The notes beneath the pieces are model-generated. The model had not been told where the DNA came from and searched no databases. It saw only the letters and a list, made by a program, of their open reading frames with translations. Position numbers and translations under genes: made by a program. 64,000 nucleotides of DNA from Rhizophagus irregularis (taxonomy: Eukaryota > Glomeromycota > Glomeromycetes > Glomerales > Glomeraceae), in the NCBI RefSeq assembly GCF_026210795.1, contig NC_089444.1, forward strand, positions 4,516,501 through 4,580,500, read 5' to 3'. Shown here one piece after another: positions 12,424 to 23,426 of the stretch; the first letter of the stretch is position 1, and each line of letters opens with the position of its first letter.

Positions 12424-13560
12424 CACCCCAGCCAAATGATCGACATAGTTTATAAGCTGGAGTTTTGCAGCATGGCGGACATGCTTATATCACCTTGCCG
12501 ATCATTTGCCGATCACATAATTCCGGATTTTAAAATTTATTGCAAAAGCCACAAAATTTTCAAAATAATGTGGCAAAAAAATTATGGAAATCTAAGCTAA
12601 GCATTGAATCATCATATAATTTTAATTATATAATTGTTAGCATAATTTTTTAATATTTTTATAACACATTATTCATATATGATAATTCATAAGTTTTTAC
12701 CGATCATCAGACAAAATTTGATGGGCGGAGATGAATATGCATGGGCGAAACTCAAAACTTTGCACAAATATTCCTTATATTATGTAGAATCTATAAAAAA
12801 AATAATGCAGTGATCTGATTCATAATGCAGGTTTTTTATTAGTAACATATTTAGTGAATAATTTCGTAAAATGAATAAATATATGCCAAATAATAATAAA
12901 AGCTAAAAAGTTTCTAATGAAATTTAATATACAATAAATTAAAACCAAATTTAAATTATTTGTGTAATTTGAGCATATATTATTATGTAAATTTTTTTAG
13001 CAACGGTATTTATATTATGTGATATAATTGAATAAATGATCGGCAAATGATCAACAAATAATCATCAGTATTGTGATAAAATAGGGATGTCCGCTATGCT
13101 GAGTTTTGAAGTATAAACTACCCATGGGCATATACAGCTCACGGGTTCTGATTGGTCTAAAAGTAAGGATATTATTGTCCATAATAACGGACCATACTGG
13201 ACCTCACCATCAAGGACATTATTATTCTCATATTGAGGACAATAGACCATGTTAGTCCTCATTATGGAGGACATTATTGTCCTCACTTTGTAGGACCATG
13301 GTGGTCCTCACCATGGAGGACATTATTGTCCACGCATTATTGGAGAACCATGATGGTCCTCACAATGGAGGACATTATTGTCCGCACATTATTGGAGGAC
13401 CATGATGGTCCTCACCATGGAGGACATCATTGTCCTCACATTATTGGAGGATCATGATAGTTCTTACTATGAAAAACATTATTATCATTCTCACATTATT
13501 AGAGGATCATCCGATCATGATGGTCCTATGAATAATTGAAGGACTAATTAATAGTAAAAA
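12424..13560 (+). repeat. palindromic GGACCATGATGGTCC repeat element, copy A
   Basis: It begins CACCCCAGCCAAATGATCGA and ends in about six units of roughly 60 bases. Each unit carries the palindrome GGACCATGATGGTCC and the phrase GAGGACATTATTGTCC. A second copy in opposite orientation lies at 42240-42720. Copy A is split by the element at 12468-13101, which copy B lacks, so B shows the empty site. The open frame rich in His/Trp/Gly through the units is a by-product of the repeat. Confidence 0.8.
12468..13101. mobile_element. 634-base non-autonomous DNA element with CAGCAT ends
   Basis: The left end CAGCATGGCGGACAT and the right end ATGTCCGCTATGCTG are inverted with one mismatch. Direct repeats AGTTTTG flank them (12461-12467 and 13102-13108; 8 bases GAGTTTTG if the shared G is counted). 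CAG ends with a 7-8 base duplication suggest hAT. The inside is AT-rich without a coding frame. The uninterrupted copy B at 42240-42720 supports a true insertion. Confidence 0.75.
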
Positions 13561-14188
13561 ATGATAAATATGTAATTTGTAAATTTAAAAAAATTACATA
13601 TTCAGTTGGTATAAAGTTCTAATCATACAAAATATAATAGAATACCTAGTAATTTATTAGTATTATTAATTTTAAAAAACCAATTTGTATTTTCTTATTT
13701 ATGCATAATTAAAAAAAATTTTATTTTGTGTTATATTCTATTTTATAATAATAATAAAAAAATAAAAAATGCCAATAAATTTTATTATGCATGATTTTAT
13801 AAAAAACCAAATTGTAAATTTTTTAAATTTCTTCTAAATTAATATTTAAGTAGCTTTCCATATAAATAACAAAAGATGATTTATTTGACCAAAATGATGA
13901 AATTACATTTTGAAATTAATTTGAAATAGAAAAAAAAAATTAGAAATTAGTATATTACAAAAAACATATTTTTTCCTCCAATATTATATTTGCCTTATAA
14001 AAACTGAAATTTAAGTAGTTTTAACCTTGCTGAATAACTTTGCTTAAATATAAAATGACCATTTCATTTGACTAAAATAATGGAATTATATTTCGAATTA
14101 GTAAGCAAAAAAATAAATCAAAGTTTTTTCTATAAATATAATATTTAACCTTGTAAAAATTAAGTAATAGCATAATAAAAATATATTA
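13561..14188. other. AT-rich spacer
   Basis: Nothing beyond A/T-rich sequence and short A runs is visible between the palindromic element and the mariner-type foldback element. Confidence 0.5.
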
Positions 14189-15358
14189 TTGCCGTTTTCA
14201 AAATTACTGACAAATTCCGATTTGCGAGGTTTGATATATGATTTTCGTATATCAAAAGTGAATCACATTTTCACGCGAATTTTTAATATTTTCATGTCAA
14301 ATTTTTTTGTGAATCATCAAATTCAAGATAAAATGTGTATCAACGCAAAATTTTAGCATATATTTAATATAAAAATTTTGGACTTTTGCTATGCAGATAT
14401 CATTTATTGTAGTTATTTATATATAAAAAAATAAAGTGAATCACATTTCTGCATGAATTTTTAATATTTTCATGTCAAATTTTTTTTGTGAATCATCAAA
14501 TTCAAGTCAAAATGTGTATCAACGCAAAATTTCAGTATACATTTAATATAAAAATTTTGGACTTTTATTATGCAGATATCATTTATTATAGTTATTTATA
14601 TATAAAAATAAAGTGAATCACATTTCTGCATGAATTTTTAATATTTTCATGTCAAATTTTTTTTGTGAATCATCAAATTCAAGTCAAAATGTGTATCAAC
14701 GCAAAATTTCAGTATATATTTCTTATAAAAATTTTGGACTTTTATTATGCAGATATCATTTATTACAGTCGTTTATATATAAAAATAAAGTGAATCACAT
14801 TTCTACATGAATTTTTGATATTTTCATGTCAAATTTTTTTTGTGAATCATTAAATTCGAGACAAAATGAGTATCAGTGCAAAATTTCAGCATATATTTCA
14901 TATAAAAATTTTGGACTTTTACTATGTTAATATTATTTATTGCAATTATTTACATATAAAAATAGTGACATAGAAAAGTCCAAATTTTAAATGAAATATA
15001 TATTGAAAATTTGCCTTGATATACATAATATCTTGAATTTGATGATTCACAAAAAAATTTTAATATAAATATATTAAAAATTGATAAAATTGATGTAGAA
15101 ATGTGATTCACTTTATTTTTATATATAAATGACTGTAAAAAATGATATCTGCATAATAAAAGTCCAAAATTTTTATAAGAAATATATACTGAAATTTTGC
15201 GTTGATACACATTTTGACTTGAATTTGATGATTCACAAAAAAAATTTGACATGAAAATATTAAAAATTCGCGTAAAAATGTGATTCACTTTTGTTATACG
15301 AAAAATCATATATCAAACCTCGCAAATCGAAATTTGTCAGTAATTTTGAAAATGGCAA
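14189..15358. mobile_element. mariner-type foldback MITE with long inverted arms and internal repeats
   Basis: The ends are TTGCCGTTTTCAAAATTACT at 14189 and its near complement ending at 15358, flanked by TA on both sides (14187-14188 and 15359-15360). The arms are similar for at least 150 bases. The left arm holds about four direct copies of a roughly 180-base unit containing GTGAATCACATTTCTGCATG and TTTTGGACTTTTATTATGCA; the right arm holds about two in reverse. The first 20 bases are clearly related to the ends of the autonomous mariner at 19481 (TCGCCGTTTTYGAATTACTG), so the two may share a transposase. Confidence 0.75.
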
Positions 15359-15427
15359 TAATAGATATATTAATAGTAAATATAAATATATGAATTTTGC
15401 TAATTTTCTCTCTGGGAGATGTCACTT

Positions 15428-15739
15428 AGGTGACGTCACCTGTACTAAAAATTAAAATTTATAACTTTTATAACTGTAAATTTCACTCTTTAAAATGACA
15501 TCATCAAATTAACAACTCCAGCGAACACAAACCTTACCCTAATCCTAATCCCCAACCATAATCCTAATCCTAATCCTAATCCTAATCCCTAACCCCTAAC
15601 CCTAAATCCCTAAATCACTAACCCAACCCTAACCCTAACCCTGACCCTAACCCTAACTAATCTACTATTTTTTTATGAGTAATGTAAAATACATACATAC
15701 CAGGTTCACATGATTAATTTTACATAGGTGATGTCACCT
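15428..15739. mobile_element. small inverted-repeat element enclosing telomere-like DNA
   Basis: The palindrome AGGTGACGTCACCT (15428-15441) and the near copy AGGTGATGTCACCT (15726-15739) are followed inward by AAAATTAA-type sequence in inverted orientation. This gives a 312-base unit. No certain target duplication is seen. Each end is itself a perfect or near-perfect palindrome containing TGACGTCA or TGATGTCA. Confidence 0.45.
15535..15660. repeat. interstitial telomere-like tract (CCCTAA)n, degenerate
   Basis: The tract begins with CCTAAT-type units and grades into CCCTAACCCTAACCCTGACCCTAACCCTAAC near the right end (longest exact run shorter than that phrase). The fungal telomere repeat is TTAGGG, so this is the C-rich strand read 5' to 3'. 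It sits well inside the window between palindromes, so it is interstitial here. Confidence 0.85.
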
Positions 15740-15764
15740 GGGTTAAATCACATGGGGAGAAAAA

Positions 15765-15925
15765 TAACAAAAAAAAAAAATAACAATAACAAAAAAAAAA
15801 TAACAATAACAAAAAAAATAACAATAACAAAAAAAATAACAATAACAAAAAAAATAACAATAAAAAAAAAACAAATATGAAAATAACAAGAAAAATAAAA
15901 AAAAAAAGGAAAAAAGAAAAATAAA
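15765..15925. repeat. A-rich microsatellite (ATAACAATAACAAAAAA)n
   Basis: Irregular units of AATAACAATAACAAAAAAA fill about 160 bases. The Phe/Val/Ile-rich open frames on the minus strand are a consequence of the repeat. Confidence 0.85.
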
Positions 15926-16061
15926 AAACCAATCATTATTTAAAAATTTGCATTACATACTGATTTGCGCGATCATGACAATTGATCGCTTATAAACTTA
16001 AAATTTACACCATTTTAAATTAAAATGATCATTTTTTTCACCTCTATCATATTATTTTATC

Positions 16062-16204
16062 ATTGTATAGTATTTAGGCAATAACGTGCTGTTTTCGATT
16101 GAGGCCATTTGATTGGCTCAGATTGTGCCACGAAGTGGTACAATATGACCGATCAAATGGTTGAGATCGAAAACAGCAAAGTATTGCCTAAAGACCTATA
16201 CAAT
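16062..16204. mobile_element. 143-base foldback MITE
   Basis: ATTGTATAG (16062) pairs with CTATACAAT (16204). Further inward, TTTAGGCAATA and TGCTGTTTTCGAT pair with their complements, as do CCATTTGAT and ATCAAATGG. The whole unit is one imperfect hairpin with its apex near GTGCCACGAAGTGGTAC. TA-rich flanks make the exact target duplication ambiguous. Confidence 0.65.
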
Positions 16205-17690
16205 AAGTGTTTTATTATATAGACTCTCACGATCACACTATTAAATCAGTCACGAGTTAATTTATAGTCTATTTGTATAAAAATCTAATTTTATTATGTA
16301 TTTGTAATGATTTAAACAGTATTCATTTATTATATATATCATCAATAAAGCTATTCAATAAATGTAAAAAAAATACAGTGTGATCCTATAAGGATATATA
16401 ATAATTAAATTTATTTTTCTCCCTTTTCCAACTTTTTTATTTAAAAACTTTATTATTTCCTTTATTTTAATTTTATTATTTATTTTATTTATTTTCTTAT
16501 TTTTTTTATTTTTATTTTTATTTTTTGTTATTATTTTTTTGTTTTTAATTTTTTTTTAGTTTTTTTTTACTAAAAATAACCATATAATACATATGTATAT
16601 TTACTATAAGATTTTTTTTGTTTGTTTTTAATATTTTATATGTTTTTTATTCTTAATATAAAAGGCATTACTTTATTAATACTTTGTCCTGATTTTTTTT
16701 GTTTAAATCAACTTCAGAGTATAATTTTACCATTTTATCAAATTGTAAAAAACTACATTTAGAAGATGTTTAAAAATTTTATTATTTAGTTTTTTATAAA
16801 ATCATATGTAATAATTGGTATTTTTATATTTTATCATTATAAAGTAGCATCAAGAAATTGACTTATTAGCAGGGGAGCTGCCATTCGATTCATTCATTAT
16901 GTTATAAGATAATAAGAACCATCTAAAAGAGAAAACCAAATAGTAAAGCTTTATTCACTAATAAATTATTATTTAAAAAAAAATTATTATTAAAAAAAAA
17001 AATCTATATAACTAAAAAAATTTCTGATGTTTGGATTAGTCTTCGTATAAATAATTTGAATTGTGCAATTTGAAATCCCATGCCATATAATTAAAACCCG
17101 TGACAAGCCTTCGCCTGATCTATTTATGGTCAAAAACTATTCGATCCGTGTGCATTCCAATCAACTAATCCAATTTCAGTTAATAAAATTTTCCTTTTTT
17201 TTGGAAATTTCCCTTTTTTTCAAACTGATTTCCTTTCTTTATTCTTTTTCTTCCCCCAAATTTTTTTATTATATTAAATATATTTACAAAATTATTATTT
17301 TTTTAAAAAAAATCAATATAACAAACATATCAGATATAGGAAAATTGACCAACACAAGTAAGATTTTTTCAATTAAATTAAACGCTGGATAAATAGTTTG
17401 ATTTTCAAATTCATAAAAATCAATTAATTATAAAATATATAAAAATGTCAATTTTTTTTGAAGAAATTGTTGATTTAATAATAGATTATTATAACCAAAT
17501 CCATATCCAAAATTGTCTAAATAACTATAAGATTTTTGAATAAAGATTTTAATTCAAATGGTTTAGTTAAATTAAGTACCAAAAGAATAATAATAAATGA
17601 AATGAATAGATTCTAATACATTTAATTATTCAAATATTTTTTTTAAGTTGGTTATAAGTTTAAGATTGATGTAATATAAATTAAGAAATA
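16205..17690. other. AT-rich DNA, nothing recognised
   Basis: Long T-rich and A-rich runs dominate. The open frame at 17063-17392 has a strongly biased Phe/Ile/Lys composition and no family resemblance, so it is not accepted as a gene. Confidence 0.5.
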
Positions 17691-18560
17691 ATTATAAAAT
17701 TTATAATTAATTAAAAAAAAATATTTGTAGTATTTTCATAATATTAAAGTTTTTCGAAAATATTTCTAAAAAATTAATCAAAAAAATGAGGGTGAATGAA
17801 AAAATAGGGAGATAAAAGGATAAAAGAAACGAAGGAGAGTGAGGGAGAAATGAAATGGAGCAAAGGGTGAGTGAAAGAAATAAAAGGAACGAAAAAGATC
17901 AAGTGGGAATGAAAAAAAATGAAAAAAATGGAGGGACGAAATGGAGCAAAGGGAAATAAAAAAAAATGAAAGGAACAAAGGGTAATGTAAAAAGAAGTGG
18001 AAATGGGAAAAAAATGAAAATGACAGAGGATAGTGTAAAGGAACAAAAAAGATGAAACGGGAATGGAATAAAAATGAAAGGAACAAAGGGTAGTGTAAAG
18101 GAATGAAAAGACGGAGAAACAAAGAGGAAATAAAAATAACAGAAAAAACGAAGGAAGGAAGAATAAAAAGAGCAAAAAAAATGAAGAAACAAAAAGAAAA
18201 CAAAAAATGGAGAAGGGACGGAAATGAGATAAACAGTAAAAACAAAACCCATAAATTAAAAGAAGAAATAAAGTTAGTAGGAAACGGAAATTACATGTAA
18301 TAAATAAACAAAAACAAAAAAATAAAAAACATACCTTAGTAGTTATAAAGAAGAATCGAAAGACCTAAAAAGAATGAATTCAAAATGTAAAATGATCAGC
18401 ACATTAATTTAGCCAATAAAATTTAATGTGAAAAATTATTAAATCGCCCAGGGTGAAAATACACTCAAACGTCGAATCATTAATATAAACTATATTATTC
18501 TAAATATAATTTATATCATTCTAATATTATAAATATAATTTAATACATGTTATTTATTAT
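17691..18560. repeat. dispersed repeat with purine-rich minisatellite core
   Basis: The left part (GAAATAATTATAAAATTTAT, then TTTGTAGTATTTTC) recurs at 40885-40990. The core 17785-18260 is G/A-only DNA with units like GGAATGAAAAAAATGAAAGG and GGAACAAAGGGTAGTGTAAA. The right part (CACTCAAACGTCGAATC, about 18465) recurs near 41045. All long open frames over the core are compositional. Confidence 0.65.
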
Positions 18561-19478
18561 TTTTTGTTAACTAATTATTACCATATTAAATTCCTAATTA
18601 TAAACAAAAAACTACTGTAACCATCTTTAATTTACTTAGTATTGCATTACATTATAATACTAAATTTTTCTATTTAATAAACAAACTGGTGTATGACTGC
18701 TAGTAATAAACTAATACTAAATTGTACTATAATCTAGATTTTTTGAAGATATAATAATATTATTAAAAGATTAATCACTTTTTTAAGAACGATAAATCAG
18801 CTGTAAAATAGTGATATAGTGATCTGCAAATTCGTATACATCATAAAAAAAAAAAAAAAAATTATTAAAAAAAACTAGTGTACTTTTGGATATAGTGAGT
18901 GAGTTTATTTTTAAAAGTATACTAATAAATTAATAAAAGATTTTTTTATAACAATATGAACCTTATTAAATGTAATTATTGTTATAAAAATCTTTTATTA
19001 TCATTACTTATTATTAATATTAGTGTTACTGTGAACTAAAAAAAAATCTTACTAAAAACAATTATTAACTTCAGTTAATAAGTTAATTGTCTATTACTGA
19101 TATATTGTTATTAAAAAAAATCCTAGAAAATTTTTTTATACCAAACAAGAGTCCATCATTCATGGGGAGCTGTGAAATTCATAGCATTCTGTTCATTTTA
19201 GTTGGTTTTCAAAATACAGTAGTTGACTCAGTAATTTCGGCAGCAATTCCCGAAACTGAAACTCTGCCGAAAGTCAAAATTCAGGCCGAAATTGTCTGGC
19301 CAGCACTATACATTCTGGCTCGCATTGTGAATTTTGTAATGTTTGCTTGATCAATGATAACTTGTCAAGTGATGAACCGACCGATTGGTAATTAAAATAC
19401 GGGTTTGTCACATGATTGCCGATCAATGTTGCGTTTTTTTAAATTAACATTTTTTTAATTCTTTATTTAAAAATTATT
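18561..19478. other. AT-rich DNA with fragments shared with 35.9 kb
   Basis: CGATAAATCAGCTGTAAA (about 18790) and CTAAATTGTACTATAATCTA (about 18718) both recur at 35897-35990 in another arrangement, so this is old repeat DNA. A GC-richer patch at 19240-19320 (CGAAACTGAAACTCTGCCGA) holds TTCTGGC/GCCAG motifs but no gene that I can support. Confidence 0.5.
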
Positions 19479-19656
19479 TATCGCCGTTTTTGAATTACTG
19501 TAAACTGCGGCTTGTCGATCATTTTATAAATAAATTATCAAAAACTGCGAAAACAGCAAATAGCCAATAAAATTGATTTTTAATTCGTATTACCTATAAT
19601 CCTATATCACTATAAATGGCGCAGTATGCCATACGCGTGATAAATTAAATATTAAA

Positions 19657-21241
19657 ATGAACAAATATCTTCCTGGTATTTGCTTCGCGTGTCAGAAATG
19701 TCTGTTTTGCTTTAATTTTTCACCTTGTAACTGTAATAAAAACATAAAACCAACAAGAGTAAGCAAACCAGAACGTGGACAGCAAATTTATTTTCGTGTA
19801 TATACTCCAAACGAAAATTTACCAACAGCAAATTACTTTCTTTCTTCTGCCGAGACGAAATTTCAATATAATAATAATTTTAATGAGCCTTTTTCTTTTA
19901 CTTTTTGTTCTACATGTAATAGCAAATATCAAAGGTTGAAAACTAAAGACAAAATTTCTAAAAAAAAAATGAAAAGTAAAGCTGCAGTTGACGTTGAGTC
20001 TCTTGAATTATTTGAAGAATGTGGTATTGATGAAATCAAACTACATGTAAGCATTGAAAAAAAGGGTAAGAAAACCTCTACTTCTAAGGCTCTAATTATT
20101 AAACCAGTTGAATATATCAATGTTATGGAAAAGATCAATGCTTTTGTACAAAAAGCACTTCAAAATGAGAATATCAAACCAGCAGATTACAGTATATCAT
20201 ATAAAGCAATGAATTCACGTGGTCTTTCAAGTGAATTAGAAGATGAACTTGATTTTAAAGAGTTTATTGAAGATTATAAGAAAGTTACTACAGCTAATAA
20301 AAAAATGGGAATGATGGTAGTGATTGATAATTCTACAATTCTACAGATAATGAAACAAAATCAAGTGAAAAGCGTTCAAAGGTAAGGAAATTGCAATTAC
20401 TCTTATTATTTTACATATTCAATATTCTAACTTGACGTAATTTTTTAAAATTTTTAGAATTCTGATGATGTTGAAAGTGATGGATCAGTTTCTGAGAAAG
20501 AAAAGGTAATAACACATACTAAAAAGAAGAAAAAATCTCGTGTTATTAGAGATGATGATTTATCAAAAGAAGAAAGAACACAAGCAGAAATAATTTCTGT
20601 ATTATGCGAAAAATACAAGTGTAATTTACATACAACACCATGTTATATTCAAGATAATCGTCATTTACAGCTTAATCCAGCAAGATTACAACTTTGGGCA
20701 CGAGAAATTGTAAGTTATCTGCAATAAAATTGATTTTTATTTGGATATTCACAAAATTTAATTATTACTATAGATGAATAAAGGTACTACCGAAGACGTT
20801 CCACCAACTTATCCCACATTTAGTGCAACATTAGGCGTGTTAGTTAGCAATAATAATACTCAAATATCCACTACTGCACCTGCTACTGCATCCACTACTA
20901 CATCTGCTACTGCAGTACCTGCTGCTGCATCAGCTGTCCCACCTGCTAATACACCTACACCTATTATTATTCAAATGCCACCATTTCAATATCCTTATCC
21001 TTCTTTTAATCAATTAGATACATCTACAAATCACAAATTACCTTCAATTCATGAATTTCTTTTTAGTTTAGATCAAAAATACAATTGTAATGGTGAATAT
21101 TCTCAATTTGAAAATGCTTTTCTTGAAGAAGCAATAACTGTAAATGTTATAAAAGACTTATCTGATGAACAAATGAAAACATTAGGTATTGTAAAAATTG
21201 GGTGGCAAAAAAATATTAGACAAGAAGCACAAAAATATTGA
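19657..21241 (+). pseudogene. transposon cargo gene: Cys-rich N-terminus, ubiquitin/PB1-like middle, SAM-like C-terminus
   Basis: Exon 1 runs from the ATG at 19657 to AAG at 20381, exon 2 is 20458-20709 and exon 3 is 20774-21241. Exons 2 and 3 join in frame. The N-terminus has a cysteine cluster (CFACQKCLFCF, then CNC and CSTC) that may bind zinc. The middle (EIKLHVSIEKKGKKTS to MGMMVVID) resembles a beta-grasp/PB1-like region. A Thr/Ala/Pro-rich linker precedes a SAM-like helical domain (LPSIHEFLFSLDQKY to IGWQKNIRQEAQ). Exon 1 reads into the exon 2 frame only if one of two adjacent copies of ATTCTACA (about 20330-20346) is ignored; that 8-base duplication shifts the frame, so this copy is probably broken. 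The role is unknown. Its position inside the transposon suggests an accessory protein, perhaps one that binds DNA or the transposase. The domain labels are by eye and tentative. Confidence 0.7.
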
Positions 21242-21286
21242 CGTGTATATTCAAAAATAAAGTATAATAAAATATGGTTATTGAGT

Positions 21287-22413
21287 TTACAAATAAATTG
21301 ATGATGTAAAAAATGATTGTGCCATTTGAGGAGTAATTTGACTACATGCAACTAATAAAGCATATATTGAATCATCACAAACTTCCATAAAATCACGATT
21401 ACGTTTAATCCATAATTTGATAGTTGAAAATGCTGTTTCAATTGGGTTATAATCAGGAGAATAAGGTGGAAGAAAAACTACACGGCATCCTAATCCTTCC
21501 ATCAATGAAATAAGTTCAGCATCATGATGTATTCTAGCATTATCCATTATAATTACGCTATTATCACCAGGATATGGATTCATCACAGGCACCTATATTG
21601 ACAATAAATTTTATAAATAATAAAATATAAATAATAAAATACAAAATAAAGTTCTATATAAACGTAATATTACATACTACTTGATTAAGCACAAAATCAA
21701 CAAATCTTTTTCTATCACATGCTCCTTCAAATACATCAACAGCAATAAATCCATCTAATGTAAGAGCAGGTAAGATTGTATATCGTTTTCCTCGTACAAA
21801 TACTACTTTCTTACATGCACGTGTATTGCGAGGAGAATACCCATATAATCTTGATAAGCTTCTCTCATCCTTAGCACATTCATCAAGAAAAATCAACTGA
21901 TTTGAAGTATAATGTTCGCCAATTACACCTAAATAATGTGCACGCATAAGTTCACTTCTTTCATATGCTGCTTTTTGCAACTTTTGTAAAAAAAATAAAT
22001 ATAATTATTGAGTATTTCAATTTTCTAATTGATTTCATTATTAAAATTGATTATTTCAATACCTTTTTTCGAGTAATTCCTAAATAATAAAGTGATCTCC
22101 AAAGTGCTGAAACAGAAACTCTTTTACCTGTAAGATTTTCCATCTCATAAACCAACTCATCTAAATACCAGTCAACTTTGTCTTTTACAAGATTTTGGAG
22201 TATACACATTTCGCTTCTACTAAATAGTTTTCTTCTGCCAGGAACTCCTTTAACTGGACTGGTAACACACGCCCATTTTACATATAAATTTATTATTTTG
22301 ATCACAAAGCTCTTACTAACATACAATGTGTTAGCAATATCTGTGATAGAAAAATCATCATTATAAAGATACACAACACGCCAACGTAAATCTTCGCTAA
22401 TTTCTGTAGGCAT
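21287..22413 (-). CDS. Tc1/mariner (IS630-type) DD34E transposase (3 exons)
   Basis: Exons on the minus strand are 22413-22063, 21980-21678 and 21592-21287; all three junctions are GT-AG and phase 0, giving 319 residues. The N-terminus (ISEDLRWRVVYLYNDDFSIT) is the helix-turn-helix DNA-binding region that recognises the inverted repeats, followed by a GRRK linker motif. The catalytic triad is complete: D150 in LIFLDECAKD, D235 in VIIMDNARIHHD and E270 in YSPDYNPIETAF, with 34 residues between the last two. It should catalyse cut-and-paste transposition into TA sites in the nucleus. The frame also continues about 9 codons upstream of this ATG; I chose MPTEIS as the first methionine. The copy looks intact. 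Its convergent neighbour is the cargo gene. Confidence 0.92.
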
Positions 22414-22905
22414 AGGGCTTTCTACTAATATTCCAGACACATATTTTAGTTGAATAAACTAATAATTACAATATATAGCATAAAACTTATTACCATACCT
22501 AATGTAGATTCAGTAGAAATCTGGAAAAACGAAATAGAGATCTGAGAAAAGAAAAAGAAAAATATAAATATTATGACTCTATTATTTGTATTACATAACA
22601 TTTGCGTACAATATTTCTATTGAATAAACAATACAATTGCAGATTTCGCAATATATAATGTAAAATCGTTACTATACCCAGTGTTGAATCGTCAGAAATC
22701 TTCCAGTAAAACAGAACGAAAGACCGAAAAAACACTTGAAAGTGATACAAGAATAGCTAAGTGTTATGCAGATCAAAAAATATTTATATGTTTATATGTG
22801 AAACGTAAAGTTTTACTAGTACAGTTTTACAAAAATCACACATTTTCGGTTTATTTATAAAATGATCGACAAGCCGCAGTTTACAGTAATTCGAAAACGG
22901 CGATA

Positions 22906-23360
22906 ATAGCAAGTTATTTTTAATTCTATTATTACTTATTTATATAATAACTACAAATGTGATAAGTTATTTATTTAATTCTATAATTACTTTATTTATA
23001 TAATGTTTACATATAATTTAAACTAACTAAATTCTTTATTTAATAGATCGTAAGTTATAAGTTATTTATTATTTCTTATTTATATAATATTTACATGTAA
23101 TTTAACTAAATTCTTTATTTAAAAAATTATTTATTTATTATTTAATTCTATTATTACTTATTTATATAATACTTACACATAATTTAAACTAATTAAATTC
23201 TTTATTTGAAAATTATTTTGTAATTTCTTTTAGCTGGTAAGATAAGTTATTTATTATTGCTTTATTTATATAATATTTACATATATTTTAAGCTAACTAA
23301 AAATTATTTAATAATATATATAGGGAGTAAGTTATTTATTTATTTCTATTAATAGTTTAA
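22906..23360. repeat. AT-rich tandem repeat, about four units
   Basis: Units contain TTATTTAATTCTATTATTAC, TTATTTATATAATATTTACA and TAAACTAACTAAATTCTTTA. The left flank of the mariner element (about 19450-19478, TTAATTCTTTATTTAAAAAT) has the same sequence, so the mariner appears to have inserted into this array. Confidence 0.65.
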
Positions 23361-23426
23361 ACTAACTAAAATTAACCATGATAAAAAATGTTATTTTAAC
23401 GTTACTTTAATGTTTTTTTTAAATTA

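Larger units (their letters stand above)
19481..22903. mobile_element. complete Tc1/mariner transposon with transposase and cargo gene
   Basis: Inverted repeats of 54 bases with one mismatch bound the element (19481-19534 and 22850-22903; outer bases TCGCCGTTTTYGAATTACTG), flanked by TA (19479-19480, 22904-22905). Inside, a transposase runs on the minus strand (21287-22413) and a cargo gene on the plus strand (19657-21241); the two converge with 45 bases between their stops. About 180 bases upstream of the transposase, near-duplicate sequences (22460-22560 and 22640-22745) suggest a duplicated promoter. The well-matched ends argue for recent activity. Confidence 0.92.

Noticed and set aside
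13233-13457. His/Trp/Gly-rich open frame
   Set aside because: It is generated by GGACCATGATGGTCC units; the same peptide pattern appears from the inverted copy at 42339-42563.
15720-15936. Overlapping hydrophobic frames on the minus strand
   Set aside because: They are the translation of an A-rich microsatellite.
17774-18252. Three overlapping minus-strand frames of 117-155 codons
   Set aside because: Purine-only minisatellite; three frames open together is a composition effect.
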